From contig NC_049912.1 in NCBI RefSeq assembly GCF_001411555.2, positions 23,879,722 to 23,943,721 on the forward strand: a DNA stretch of 64,000 nt, written 5' to 3'. The translations under genes were made by a program, and so were the position numbers. Under the pieces are notes generated by a model that worked only from the letters and a program-made list of their open reading frames with translations, searched no databases and had not been told where the DNA came from. The stretch is from Juglans regia (taxonomy: Eukaryota; Streptophyta; Magnoliopsida; Fagales; Juglandaceae). This document shows positions 11,322 through 21,659 of the stretch, in pieces. Every line of letters starts with the position of its first letter. Position 1 is the first letter of the stretch.

Positions 11322-11884
11322 CTTGAGATCATGGTGATCTCTGGTGAAGATATAGGAAACAACTGGAAACCCGTCAAGAAGAATGTTGTCGACGTAATCC
11401 AAATGGATTCACATGCCCTCTACAGAACAAAGACAGACAAGGACGGCGGAAGCTATCCTTACTGGAATGAAAAGCACAAGGTGGACATCCCAATGCATGC
11501 ACGGTTTATAACAATAGAGGTACAATGTAAGACTTCCGTTGGAGTCAAAATAATGGGGATGGCAAGGATTCTAGAATCTAGTGTCAAATATTGTCGGAGG
11601 TTTTGTGCCATAGAGTTATCTGCATTTTTTTAGTTACAGATTGAGAGACAGTAATGGGCAGTTGAGTGGGATTATCAATGTCTCTATAAAGGAAAAAGTC
11701 CTAGAATATGCGGTCTTATCTTGTTCGAGTGCCACCACCATTGGAGAGTACCTTTAAGGAAGACATCGTGTTATGGAGGGGTTGTCCCTGGCATTCTTGT
11801 TGGTGTTTCTATCCTGAAACAATACTGTCAAGGCTAAACAATGTAGGCTTTAAAAAAAAAAAAAAAAACTCGATCTCAATCCGG

Positions 11885-12196
11885 AACTTTTCCGGCCTAG
11901 GTCTAACCCAGGCTAACCGAGCATTAGTTACGACCCGAATTTGAAACCTAGGTTTCGGTCTGGGTCTACCCGAGTTCATAGGCCGGAACTCGGATGAACA
12001 GTCTTATTTCTAATTTAGCCAAAAAAGAGGTGTTAGAAATCTGGGTTCCAGACTGGGTCTGACCCGGGCTAACCCAATCCTGATTACGACCCGAATTTGA
12101 AACCTGAGTTCTGGTCCGGATATACTCGAGTTCCAGGGCCAGAACTCAAATGAATAGTCTTATTTCTAATTTAGTCAAAAAAGATGTGTTAGAAAC
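11885..12196. repeat. 156-bp tandem duplication of the Pack element's right end plus flank
   Basis: Two copies (about 11885-12040 and 12041-12196) are offset by 156 bp. Both include 'gacccgaatttgaaacct', the terminal 'atga(a)cagtctt'-type end, the target-site word 'atttctaatttag' and flanking 'caaaaaaga.gtgttagaaa'. Because flank is included, the duplication happened after insertion. Confidence 0.8.
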
Positions 12197-12344
12197 GTAA
12201 GATTAACATTTACTTTTTTGCAAATTAATTTGTGTTTGAATTTGGTACAAGAAGGTAGCTAGAAATGTTGGAATTTTTGGGTCTAAAGTCTAAACACATG
12301 CTTTTGGTTGGGAACAGAGCCGTCCTAAGGAGTAGGCGACTTAA

Positions 12345-12700
12345 GGAAGGGAATGCTTGGAGAATAACATGAGATGAGAAATATGTGAACAATAATGAAA
12401 TGGTTTGTAAATAGTAGTGAAATGGTTTAAATTATGATGTTTTATGGGATTTTGGGAGATATGAGAGTAAAAGTTGAATAAAAATATTATAAAATTAAAA
12501 TATTGTTGGAATATAAATTTTTAATATTATTTTGTTTCAGAACTTGAAAAAACTTAATTATTTTTTGTGTTTTATTTTGAAGTTTGGAAAGGTTAAAATG
12601 ATTAGGTAATGATTAAATAAAAAAGTTGAATATTTGAAATTGAGAAATATTTGTCTTTGAGTAATGTTTGGAAAAGAGATATCTCCCAAACAAGCCCTGG
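12345..12700. mobile_element. MITE-like element, TTTGGATA/TCTCATC family (reverse orientation)
   Basis: Reverse-complement copy of the family. It contains 'aacatgagatgagaaat', 'gttgaataaaaatattataaaattaaaatattgttggaat', 'gaagtttggaaagg' and an end near 'agatatctcccaaacaagcc'. Confidence 0.6.
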
Positions 12701-13041
12701 CAATTGGCTAAGGCCACATCACAATTGGGCTCCAACATGAAACACTAGTTTGGTGAAAAAACAAAATACAATCGCATTTAATGTAGTACTCCTTGTTCAG
12801 GGCTCTCGACCATTGTTTTTATTTACATTCCGTTTTGGCATGAATGATCAGAATATTTCTTGTCGGATTAGTAACTGGCACGAATTAACTGGTTGTTTCG
12901 TTCTAGCTCAAATTCTAGCCGTTTCGGCTTGTTCCTATCCATTCCAGCTAGATTTCGATGTTTCAGCTGAAATACATATTTCATTCCATATTTAAAGATA
13001 ATGGCAATTTGGTAAATATTTCGAAAAAGGGACAAACTCTA

Positions 13042-13262
13042 AGGCTGGGTTTGGATACACAAACTTTCTTATCTCATCTCATCTCATTTCATCTCATTAT
13101 TATAACTTTTATAAATTCTCATATAAAAATATAATAAACAATTCAATTTTTTCAAATCTCAAAATAAAAATAATATTAAAAAATTATATCTAAAAATATT
13201 TTATTCAACTACTATTCAAAACATCTCATCTCATCTCATCTGAACTGTCTATCCAAACCCAA
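13042..13262. mobile_element. Intact MITE, TTTGGATA/TCTCATC family
   Basis: Best copy in the window: the left end 'ggctgggtttggata' and right end 'tatccaaacccaacc' are inverted repeats. Next to them are repeated 'ctcatctcatctcat' at the left and 'catctcatctcatctcat' at the right. The interior is AT-rich and non-coding. It serves as the reference for the other copies. Confidence 0.8.
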
Positions 13263-14880
13263 CCACTTGACATTTCTTTCTCTCCTACCCTACAATGAAA
13301 AGTCACCTCAAATACTCATTTGATTCATAAGATGTTGTGAGGTGCAAACATATTTCTTCTTTCAGAACTCATCATATTTGAGTGTAAATTTGTAATCCAT
13401 AATTTCTCTACTCAATGAGGCATGATTTCTCTCTTCATTTTTTTTTTTTCTGAATTTATACTATTTGAGTGTAAATTTCTAATCCCTAATCTCTCTCTCT
13501 CAAATTTTGATTTTTGGTTTTTCAAAATACTAAAACGCCATAGTCATATCCAAAAAGTTAGAAAAGTGAGAAATAAAAAGAACCTAGAAGTTTTCTAAGA
13601 GTATTTTTTTTTTAAGGAAAATATTATCATTCGTTTATCAAGAGAAACTTAAATCTATGATACGGATACATGCAATCCCCATATCAACCATTTGGAGCTC
13701 CACCAATACACTACTGAACTGGTCTGGACTTTACTATTGCTGATGCTCTCTATAGACAAACATCAAAGAGACAACAACCTCACCCTTCATAGAAAGGGAG
13801 GACTCAACCTCTACAGATAAACCGTCCAAGAGACGAACTTTTTTTTTAAAAAACTATATAATAAAGAAAATCAAAACGAAAAAGGACGGATTATAGTTCG
13901 AACCAAATTCGGTAGACTTCAAAATCTGTGACAGCCACGAAGCTTTTCTCTTTTCAGCCACAAAAGGCAGATCTTAAAGATCTGGGTGGCAGTTCCGGTG
14001 ATCCAGCGTGTGTGGAGAGAAAAGCTGCCCGAAGGGCCTGTGCATGAGGACCACGCGTGACGAGTTTTGCAAAACCGCCACTATCCTCCAAACGATTTGC
14101 AATCTAAAAGTCTTCTTGTGCTACGTATGTCTCTTGAGAGTTGCCGAAAAATCTTAGATCTGACTTTTTCAATTTTGAATGAAAAAAAAATAAACTAAGT
14201 GATGGGAACCAAGGTGGGCCTACTCTTAGGGTTTAAGGGAATTCATTCTCGCGGGTTCATATCACTAAGGAAAGAGGAAAAGAGAGGGAGAATGAGGTCC
14301 TCTGCCGAAAATCATATTTGGAGGCTTTTTTTGGTGTGAGAGATAGGGAGAGAGGACTGCTAAGCATTCAGGTCTTCCAACTTCAGCTCAAATAATTTTG
14401 GGAGGTATTGATAAGATACTAATTAATAACTCATTACATAGTTAATCCTGAAATTAGATCACCAAATCTTAATTATTATTAAAAATTTTAACTTGTTAAT
14501 TTATTTTTCAATGTTTTGGAATATAGTTTATATATATAATTCCCTATATAACAATTATTCTGAAACGGTACACCGAAACATATCAGTGCCAAAATATTAC
14601 ATTCAAATACTTCAATCGGAATGGATTTTAAAACGTTGCTCTCAACCCATTTGAGCCTTTGCGTCTAGGGTGATGCCATGTCGCATTAATGTGGTGCTCC
14701 TTGTCAGAGATCTTGACTTATATTTAATCATTCAATGTGGTGTGGTCGAGGGTGTGCCTTAATAGGGATTGTTTCATCTTTTCCCATGCTGGCCCAAGCC
14801 TTCTCCTCGCCGTACAGGTAGCCAACACTAGGCCCTTAACTCTGATAATCGGACTAGGTTCAACCTGCCTAGGGACGAAT
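13263..14880. other. Intergenic stretch with an unexplained GC-richer island
   Basis: Mostly low-complexity DNA. 13640-14350 is less AT-rich and includes 'aaagatctgggtggcagttccggtg' type words, a G+C-richer core and a GA-rich tail. No ORF or splice-consistent exon is recognisable. It could be a retroelement untranslated region. 14640-14880 is another GC-richer patch with no recognised product. Confidence 0.35.
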
Positions 14881-14884
14881 CTAT

Positions 14885-15140
14885 CATTCCAACAATTTTC
14901 CCAAACTTTTGAACAAAACATAAAAAACAATTCTTTTTTTTTTTAATTTCAAAGCAAAAATTATATTAAAAAACTATATTCTAACGATATATTAATTTTA
15001 TAATTTTTTTATTCAATTTCTTTTGCTATTTTCTCAAAATCCTATAAAATATCTTAACTCAAACTATTTCATTACTATTCACAAATTATTTCATTATTAT
15101 TTATAAATTTCTCACCTCAACATCCAAAAGACACCTAAAT
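14885..15140. mobile_element. MITE-like element, TTTGGATA/TCTCATC family (diverged)
   Basis: Core words 'aaaaaacaattc', 'attatattaaaaaactatattc', 'ttattcaatttc' and the right side 'tttctcacctcaacatccaaaag' are in the family order. Confidence 0.5.
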
Positions 15141-15239
15141 CTTAAAGCAATACATGATTTCCTTACATCTCTATCTCTTTTTCTTTTCCAAGAGATTGTA
15201 TAAATCATTTCTTTATGAAATACATGAATATCTTAAATT

Positions 15240-16128
15240 GTTATTTAGAAGCAAATGTGATTGGCCAAAACATTACGTGGTTCATGTGACGACGATCATA
15301 ACTTTCACGAGCAGTCAATGCCACAGAAACGAATTGACTTTGGAAAGTGAGGTTTTTTAAGGTGCATTAGTTTGGATAGTGAATTGAGATAAGATGAGTT
15401 GAAATAAAAGTTAAAAATTAAATAAAATATTGTTAAAATATTATTTTTTATATTATTATTATAAATTTTAAAAAAATTAAATTATTTATTATATTTTATG
15501 TGACAATTTGAAAAACATATAATAATAAAATAATATTCAATCAAACACTTTTTATATCTAAAACTAGCTAACTCTTTATCAGCTTAATATATATGTCAGA
15601 GCAAAGTGAGAATACGTGAACATGATAGGAGAACAGATTTCCCGAGGGGTTACCTACATATAAACCATCATTAATATTGTAAGCTAGCTTAGCATGAGAT
15701 GACGACTTGACTTATTCAAAAATGACATATGGTCATAATATTGTAAGCTAGCTTAGATGATTGGCCAAAACATTACGTGGTTCATGCGATATTGACCATT
15801 ACTTTCATAAGCCTTCAATGCCACAAAAACGACTTAGACATGAGAAAGTGAGTTTTTTTAGCTCCTTATAAACATATTTCCAAGCAAAGTGTGAACACGA
15901 TAGGATAAATTTTACATACATATCATGCATTAATATATATTGTATGCTAGATTAGCATGAGACGACTTGAATAATTTAAAGTTAAACATATATATGGTCC
16001 CCTGCCAACTCATCCAAGACTAATTTAAATACATCACGTACTCATTGAGTAAATGAAATCATCTAAAATTCATTTACTCCATTTTTTCTCCTAATCTTTG
16101 TTCTCTTACCAACTCCAATATTTTAGAT
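15240..16128 (+). repeat. Two tandem copies of the RLP proximal promoter
   Basis: Copy 1 begins at 'gtgattggccaaaacattacgtgg' (about 15257) and copy 2 at 'gatgattggccaaaacattacgtgg' (about 15757). Each is followed by 'cttcaatgccaca', a gacttg word, 'cattaatat...attgtaagct' and, in copy 2, 'aatttaaatacatcacgtactc' plus the pyrimidine leader 'ccaactccaatattttagata'. A MITE splits copy 1. The pair leads into the RLP relic at 16300. Confidence 0.72.
15361..15568. mobile_element. MITE of the TTTGGATA family with TAA target duplication
   Basis: Inserted into an RLP promoter copy between 'gaggttttttaa' and 'ctctttatcag', which are contiguous in paralogous copies (for example 28450-28465). TAA flanks both sides (15358-15360 and 15569-15571). 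The ends 'ggtgcattagtttggata' and 'tatctaaaactagc' are imperfect inverted repeats. A 3-bp TWA duplication suggests PIF/Harbinger mobilisation. Confidence 0.65.
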
Positions 16129-16129
16129 A

Positions 16130-16288
16130 GAAAAATAATATTTATTGTCATAAAGTATACAAATGCCACGTAATCCCTTTAAAAAAATATGTAAAATGGA
16201 ATACGTATGAAAAAAAAAATATTAGATCCCACTCTTTTTAAAAAAAGTTTCACGATTCTTGCATACTCTAAAATGTATCTAACATTAG
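16130..16288. mobile_element. 159-bp insertion with 11-bp direct flanks in an RLP leader
   Basis: TATTTTAGATA occurs at 16119-16129 and again at 16289-16299. In the other RLP copies this word occurs once, directly before the ATG. The inserted 159 bp is AT-rich, non-coding and lacks clear terminal inverted repeats. An 11-bp duplication would fit a Mutator-type element. Confidence 0.6.
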
Positions 16289-16299
16289 TATTTTAGATA

Positions 16300-16350
16300 A
16301 TGGTTTTATTGATCATTTTCTTGTTTTATGGATGACGTTTTATCTCAAGA
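16300..16350 (+). pseudogene. RLP relic: start codon and part of the signal peptide
   Basis: ATGG at 16300 follows the RLP leader word, then 'ttgatcattttcttgttttatggatgacgttttatct', which aligns with the signal-peptide codons of the intact RLP apart from small deletions. Homology stops after about 50 bp. This is the start of a third RLP copy, with the rest lost. Confidence 0.6.
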
Positions 16351-16494
16351 TTTCAAAATTTTGCAATTCGTAATTTTTCATAAAAATACGTTAGTCAAGT
16401 AATAACTTGATACCGTGACACGTGTCAGTAAATCAATTAGTATAGATGACCCATATCATCTTTATCAATTTTTTTTTTTTAACTTCAACTTTTA

Positions 16495-16775
16495 AAAAAG
16501 GAAAATACTATTTGAATAGAAAAAGTGACCGATTGAATTTTTTATTTTTTATTTTTTTACTTAATAATTAAGAAAGTGACTATTAATAAATTAGTATTTT
16601 TTTTATTTTTTAAAAATGTTTAAAGATATATAAAAAATTATTGAAATAAAAGGAAAAACAAAAAGTGCATTTGCACTTATCGGTCAACTACCTTCAATGT
16701 TGAAACATATATAAAAAATGATTAAAATAAAAGGGAAAACAAAAAGTACATTTGCACTTATCGGTCAACTATCTT
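16495..16775. mobile_element. MITE-like AT-core element with an internal partial duplication
   Basis: Core 'cttaataattaagaaagtgactattaataaattag' is shared with other elements. The right-hand word 'aaagtgcatttgcacttatcggtcaacta' (about 16668) is repeated with one change at about 16742, giving a roughly 74-bp local duplication. Confidence 0.5.
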
Positions 16776-16966
16776 TGGTTCTTCATCATTCTCCATAGTA
16801 GTACCCTTAAAAAGTATTGTGAAAATATGTTTTATTCAAAAAATCAATTTAACTAAAAATAATTTAAAATATATATATGTCAACTTAAAAAATTGAGAAA
16901 AAATCACTTGAACAAGAATAATTTTAAAAAAATTATCTTTAAGCTTTTTTTTTTTTTTTAAACCAG

Positions 16967-17424
16967 TGTAAAAGATGTGTTTCACACTACCAACCACTCA
17001 AATGACCTACAACAAATGAAAGGGCGGCACTGGGCGCTCAGGGGAAACTCCGATGCCTAAGTTAGAGAAATAGTCTGAGTGCAAGTATATCAAGAAGTCA
17101 AGTGATCATTTGTTACCTCCATAGGCTTATTATAGAGGCACATTGAAGTGTTGGGGACATCAATAATCACAGTCCCTTGTGTTTATCCTTAAACGATCCC
17201 TTAATAAGATAAGGGGATAACTGTCCTGATTTATAGGTGTTATCCTACACAGGATAACTACCTCAATCCATGGGCGTCATCCTCGTGGAAGTCGTGTTAT
17301 CTACCATGTGGTCGTGAGCCCTTGGGCCATAAATCTTAAAGGTCAATGCAATAGGTTAGGTCTTCCTTCTAGTCGTGGGCTTCACAACCAGAGGGGAGGG
17401 GGAGGGTGGCAAATATTTCTTCCA
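16967..17424 (-). repeat. 3' LTR of the Ty3/gypsy element
   Basis: About 458 bp, similar throughout to 26119-26561. The element lies on the minus strand, so this left copy is the 3' LTR. Its boundaries read TG...CA on the element strand: 'tggaaga' at 17424 to 'tttaca' at 16967. The word 'agcggggtaac' (element strand) just upstream resembles a polypurine-tract position. Its 5-bp flank is ACCAG. Confidence 0.82.
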
Positions 17425-17881
17425 GTTACCCCGCTAATTTTATTTATGCTCGCACATAGGAAACTAACTAGTTTTGCACCTTCTACGCCCACGCGGTTTG
17501 TTACCTCGCTGACTCATGGTATGTGGGCAGCTAGCCAGTTTTCATCCTTCCCTACCCCATTGGGGGTCTTTGCTAGTTAGTGTGTGGCCAATTATAATCC
17601 TTCCCTACCCCGCTAAGGGCTTGCTCTTTTATTGCACTCCTGGGTATGTACTCGATATCAAACTTGCTAAGTTCCATTGACTACGTGACCAGTCTTTTTG
17701 AGTTGTCCAGCTTCTATAGTATTCTCCTGAGGGGGTGCTTTGTGAATACCCTGATAGGGTGGGCTTAGAAATACTGCCGCAGCCTCCTGACGACTGTCAC
17801 TAGTGCAAACGCTAACATCTCCATCCACGAGTACCTTGCCTCGGCACCCCTTAGTGCATGACTCTTGTAGTAAACTGGCGC

Positions 17882-18900
17882 CTATATTGTTCCTTCTTCT
17901 TTGACTAGGACTGCTGAGACGGCATGAGTGGACACTGCTAGGTATACATACAAGGTGTCCCCTTGGTTGGGCTGCTTTAGTAAGGGTGGGTTGGCCAGGT
18001 TATACTTTAGCTCCAAGAAGGCTTGGTCACATTCTTCATTCCATGGATGTGCTTTTCGTAGGACCCTAAAGAAAGGGAGACACTTGGCCGTGGATCTTGA
18101 CACGAACCTATTTAAGGCAGCCACCTTTCCCACCAATCGTTGGGCATCATTAACGCTCCATTGCAGTGCCATATTTAAGATGGCATCAATCTTCTCAGTG
18201 TTTGTCTCAATGCCTCTCTCCGAGACTATAAAGCTCAAAAAATTGCCTGAGTTGACCCCAAAAGTGCACTTAGCTGGGTTCAACTTCATTTTGTACTTGC
18301 GTAGCACTGTAAAGGATTCTTTGAGGTCTGCTAGGTACTTAGCAAGCTCTTTGCTCTTCACTAACAAGTTGTCGACATATACCTCCATACTTTTGCCAAT
18401 TTGACACTTGAACATCCAATTTACCAGCATTTGGTATGTCGCTCAGGCATTCTTCAAACCGAAGGGCATCACTCAGTAGTAGTAAAGGCCTCTATCGGTG
18501 ATGAATGTCATCTTCTCCTCATCTGCTTACTCATTTGGATCTGATTGTACCCTGAATAAGCATCCATGAAGCTTAGAACCTTGTGCCTTGCAGTGGCTTC
18601 TATGATGACGTCAATTCATATAAGTGGGAAACTGTCCTTGGGGCAGGCTTTGTTAAGGTCAATGAAGTCTGCACACATTCTCCATTTCCCATTAGCTTTC
18701 TTGACTAGCACTACATTGGAGAGCCACACTAGGTAGTACACCTCTCTTATGAACCCTATCACTAAGAGTCTGTCTATTTCCTCAGCTATGACTGTGCACT
18801 TCTTTATACGAAACGACCATCTCTTATGACGTACCTTATTTGCCTCCGGGTTGACACATAAGTTCTGCTCGATCAGCAACTAATTTAACGCCTCTCAGTC
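17882..18900 (-). pseudogene. Ty3/gypsy reverse transcriptase fragment
   Basis: The upstream half (18879-18616) reads VRHKRWSF, EEIDRLL, VLVKKANGKWRMCADFIDLN and KACPKDSFPL, the fingers/palm start of gypsy RT. A stop-containing stretch follows. The downstream half (18430-17882) reads MEVYVDNLLVKSKE, KLNPAKCTFGV, GRIGI-like EKIDAIL, and PFFRVLRKA. The catalytic YVDD is YVDN here, so the active site is lost. The frame ends at 17882 without RNase H or integrase. The overlapping plus-strand ORF at 17928-18404 is a shadow. Confidence 0.88.
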
Positions 18901-19601
18901 TTCTGTCGAGGGGTGTTGTGTCTTGTTTCCCTCTTCGACCTTTGGCATTTGGGACTTCTGCTCCACCTATTTTCACGTTCACGACCTTCTTCCCTCTTTG
19001 GCTTGTTGTAGTCAACCAACATTCGTTCAAGCTCCCTGCGACCCGCTAGATTGGCGACCCTCTTCTTCAATGTAGAGCAATCTTATTTCCAGTGGGTGTC
19101 AGACTAGTGGTACTTGCAGTAGCGCTGCCCCTTACTGACGAGCGCTCTTCCTTTCTTGTTCCCTGGTTGTTTTCCTACACGCTTAAACTGTTGTGAATGA
19201 CGCAGCGCCACTGGTCTCACTGACTGGAGTACCTTTCCTGCCTTTCATCCTGATGACCCTGTCTAGTCTTCTTGTCTTTAGAACCATGTGTCCTTTGCTC
19301 TAAGAGAGCTTGCAATGTGTCATCGGCATTTACAAAGTCGTCTGCTGAGTCCATGAACTCCATTAGGGTAGAGGGGTTTTTCCTGGCCAACTTAGCCGTA
19401 AACGAGCTAAGAGGCGAAATGCACCCAAAAGGGCGGCTAGCGTGATCTTCTCATCCTAGTTGTCTGTGGTCAGTCTCTCCTTGTTGAAGTGTGTCAAGTA
19501 GGCTTTTAGGCTCTCCCCTTCTTTTTGCTTGATGGTTAGTAGATAGGCGGCTGGTCTGTGGCTCCTCATACTCGCCATAAATTGTGTAAGGAACTGCTTG
19601 G
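18900..19601 (-). pseudogene. Ty3/gypsy gag, C-terminal part (left of the hAT insertion)
   Basis: On the minus strand, leftward from the hAT insertion site, the gag continues with LAKQFLTQFMA-like and KRRGEPKSLLDTLQQGE-like codons in shifting frames. Then comes a zinc-knuckle relic (YCKYH...THW, near 19110) and MKKRVANLAGRRELERMLVD (about 19070). Stops and frameshifts are frequent. It connects with the gag N-terminal part at 25493-25887. Confidence 0.75.
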
Positions 19602-19609
19602 CCAGTTCC
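19602..19609. repeat. hAT target site duplication, left (CCAGTTCC)
   Basis: CCAGTTCC at 19602-19609 is repeated exactly at 25485-25492. Eight bp is the hAT-superfamily duplication length. Confidence 0.92.
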
Positions 19610-19619
19610 TAGGGGTGAG

Positions 19620-19735
19620 AATCGGAAGGTTCGGACAGGACAGGACCGGACCAGTAGTGGTTCCGGTCCGAAATTCAAAGGACTGAATGAATTAGGTCCG
19701 GTCCACGGTTCGGTGGTTTTCCGGACCGGATCGGA
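19620..19735. promoter_or_regulatory. Left subterminal GGTCCGG cluster of the hAT element
   Basis: Repeated 'ggaccgga', 'ggttccggtccg', 'taggtccggtcc' and 'ccggaccggatcgg' words. A matching cluster lies at 25320-25475, and a third, in a separate element, at 49975-50118. They are likely transposase-binding sites, by analogy with other hAT elements. Confidence 0.6.
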
Positions 19736-19799
19736 CCAAATTAAATATATATAATTTAATAATTTATATATATTAAGTATATAATTTTCCTTTGACCAA

Positions 19800-21300
19800 T
19801 TAACCTAATCCTATCACTAACTCACCATTAAGTAATTATTAACTAATACTAATATTTATAATTTTATACTAATAGTAATATTTATAATTTTATAGTAATA
19901 CTAATATTTATACTAATACAAGTATTATATTAATAGTCTAGACTCTACTTCTAGACTCTAATATGGTATTAAAAAATATATATACTAATAGTAATAGTCT
20001 AATATAGACTAAGACTATAGTTAATAGTTACAGTTATAGTAATATAGTTATAACTTATACTAATTCACTATAACTAATATTAGTATATTACTAACATATA
20101 GCTATACTATATTACTAATAGTCTAATACTAATACTATTAGTCTATTTTATAGTTATAAGTTATATTAATCATGATTCATAATAACTAATCACTATAAGT
20201 CTATAGTATTGATGTATTATTATATAATATATAGTATTAGTATCACTATATCATTATAATATATATATATATACATATATATATTATATACACACACTAT
20301 AAGTCTATATGCAGTAGTAACAATAACACTATAATAGTATAATATATAGTATTAGTATATAACTCAGTGGCTCACTATTAAGTAATTATTAACTAATACT
20401 AATATTTATTATTTTATACTAATAGTAGTATTTATAATTTTATAGTAATACTAATATTTATACTAATACAAGTATTATATTAATAGTCTAGACTCTACTT
20501 CTAGACTCTAATATCGTATTAAAAAATATATATACTAATAGTCTAATATAGACTAAGACTATAGTTAATAGTTATAGTTATACAAATATAGTTATAACTT
20601 ATACTAAATCACTATAACTAATATTAGTATATTACTAACATATAGCTATACTATATTACTAATAGTCTAATACTAATACTATTAGTCTATTTTATAGTTA
20701 TAAGTTATATTAATCATGATTCATAATAATTAATCACTATAAGTCTATAGTATTGATGTATTATTATATAATATATAGTATTAGTATCACTATATCATTA
20801 TAATATATATATATTATATACACACACTATAAGTCTATATAGTATTAGTATACTAATAGACTCTAATATGGTATTAAAAAAAAATATACTAATAGTTTAA
20901 TACTAATACTATTAATCTATTATATAGTTATAACTTATATTAATCATGATTGATAATAACTAATCACTATAAGTCTATAGTATTAATGTATTACTATATA
21001 ATATATAGTATTAGTATCACTATATCATTATAATATATATATATATATTATATTATATACACACACTATAAGTCTATATAGTATTAGTATACTAATAGAC
21101 TCTAATATGGTATTAAAAAAAAAAAATACTAATAGTCTAATACTAATACTATTAATCTATTATATAGTTATAACTTATATTAATCATGATTGATAATAAC
21201 TAATCACTATAAGTCTATAGTATTAAATTATTAATGTATTATTAATATTAATGTATAAGTCTATAGTATTAAATTAGTATTATTAATATTAATGTATTAT
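19800..21300. repeat. AT-rich tandem repeats with about 550- and 240-bp periods
   Basis: The block starting 'agtaattattaactaatact' at 19831 recurs at 20381 (550-bp offset) with nearly the same sequence. The block 'cacacactataagtctatatagtattag' at about 20821 recurs at about 21061 (240-bp offset). The monomers are built from 'actaatagt/actattagt' words and can fold on themselves extensively. No coding potential. Confidence 0.85.
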
Positions 21301-21339
21301 ATTATTAATGAGGGGTTGATACCTCATTTGCCAAGAAGC

Positions 21340-21460
21340 CAAAACGGCGCCGTTTAGTATAAAACAGGACCTAAACGGCACTGTTTAAGTCCAGGAGGGG
21401 CATAATTTTGAAACTGAGTTGCTTTTTTTAATAAACCGTCTGTTGAAACGGCGCCATTTC
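21340..21460. repeat. AACGGCGCCGTTT palindromic motifs inside the hAT element
   Basis: Three related words occur: 'caaaacggcgccgttta' (21341), 'ctaaacggcactgttta' (21372) and 'gaaacggcgccatttc' (21444). They precede a pyrimidine-rich leader and the transposase ATG, so they may belong to its promoter. Confidence 0.5.
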
Positions 21461-21619
21461 AACATTAGTTTCCCCCCCCTCACTTCCCCAGTTCGACCTC
21501 ACCCCCCTCTTCCCCGAAAGACGATTTTGCGAAACGGAAAACCCTAGTCCAATAGCCCCTTTCCGTCGCATCCCCCTCTCCTCCAGCCCCTCGGTCGCCT
21601 CCCTCCGTCATGTATTTTG

Positions 21620-21622
<3 letters not shown>

Positions 21623-21656
<34 letters not shown>
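21623..21656. repeat. (CT)n microsatellite
   Basis: An uninterrupted CT run of about 34 bp sits between the GC-richer leader and the transposase gene of the hAT element. Confidence 0.9.

Positions 21657-21659
<3 letters not shown>

Larger units (their letters stand above)
10970..11837 (+). pseudogene. Captured BAP2-like C2-domain protein gene, disrupted
   Basis: The ATG at 10970 reads MLSRT and then breaks where the TRIM is inserted. Skipping the TRIM, the frame resumes at 11322 with LEIMVISGEDIGNNWKPVKK, YRTKTDKDGGSYPYWNEK, then DIPMHARFITIEVQCKTSVG. Further on, in another frame, are YRLRDSNGQLSGIINVSIK (11635-11692) and VPGILVGVSILKQYCQG with a stop at 11835-11837. These are the N-terminal C2 beta strands and C-terminal tail of the plant BAP2-like (BON1-associated) C2 family, whose members bind calcium/phospholipid and restrain cell death. 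It is broken by the TRIM, by a stop at 11631-11633 with loss of the linking segment, and by frame changes. The source gene lies elsewhere in the genome. Confidence 0.75.
10417..12005 (+). mobile_element. Pack-type DNA transposon (hAT- or Mutator-like) carrying a captured gene
   Basis: Left end AAGATTGTTCATCT (10417-10430) and right end GGATGAACAGTCTT (11992-12005) are inverted repeats that match at 12 of 14 positions. Both ends are flanked directly by ATTTCTAATT (10407-10416 and 12006-12015), a target duplication of 8-10 bp. Subterminal regions at both ends are rich in 'acccg/cggg' words, as is typical of hAT ends. No transposase is encoded, so the element was mobilised in trans. The cargo is a BAP2-like C2 gene with its own TATA-type upstream sequence, later split by a TRIM. 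Confidence 0.78.

Noticed and set aside
17928..18404. 158-codon plus-strand ORF over the gypsy RT
   Set aside because: Shadow of the minus-strand reverse transcriptase; the minus strand carries the recognisable motifs.
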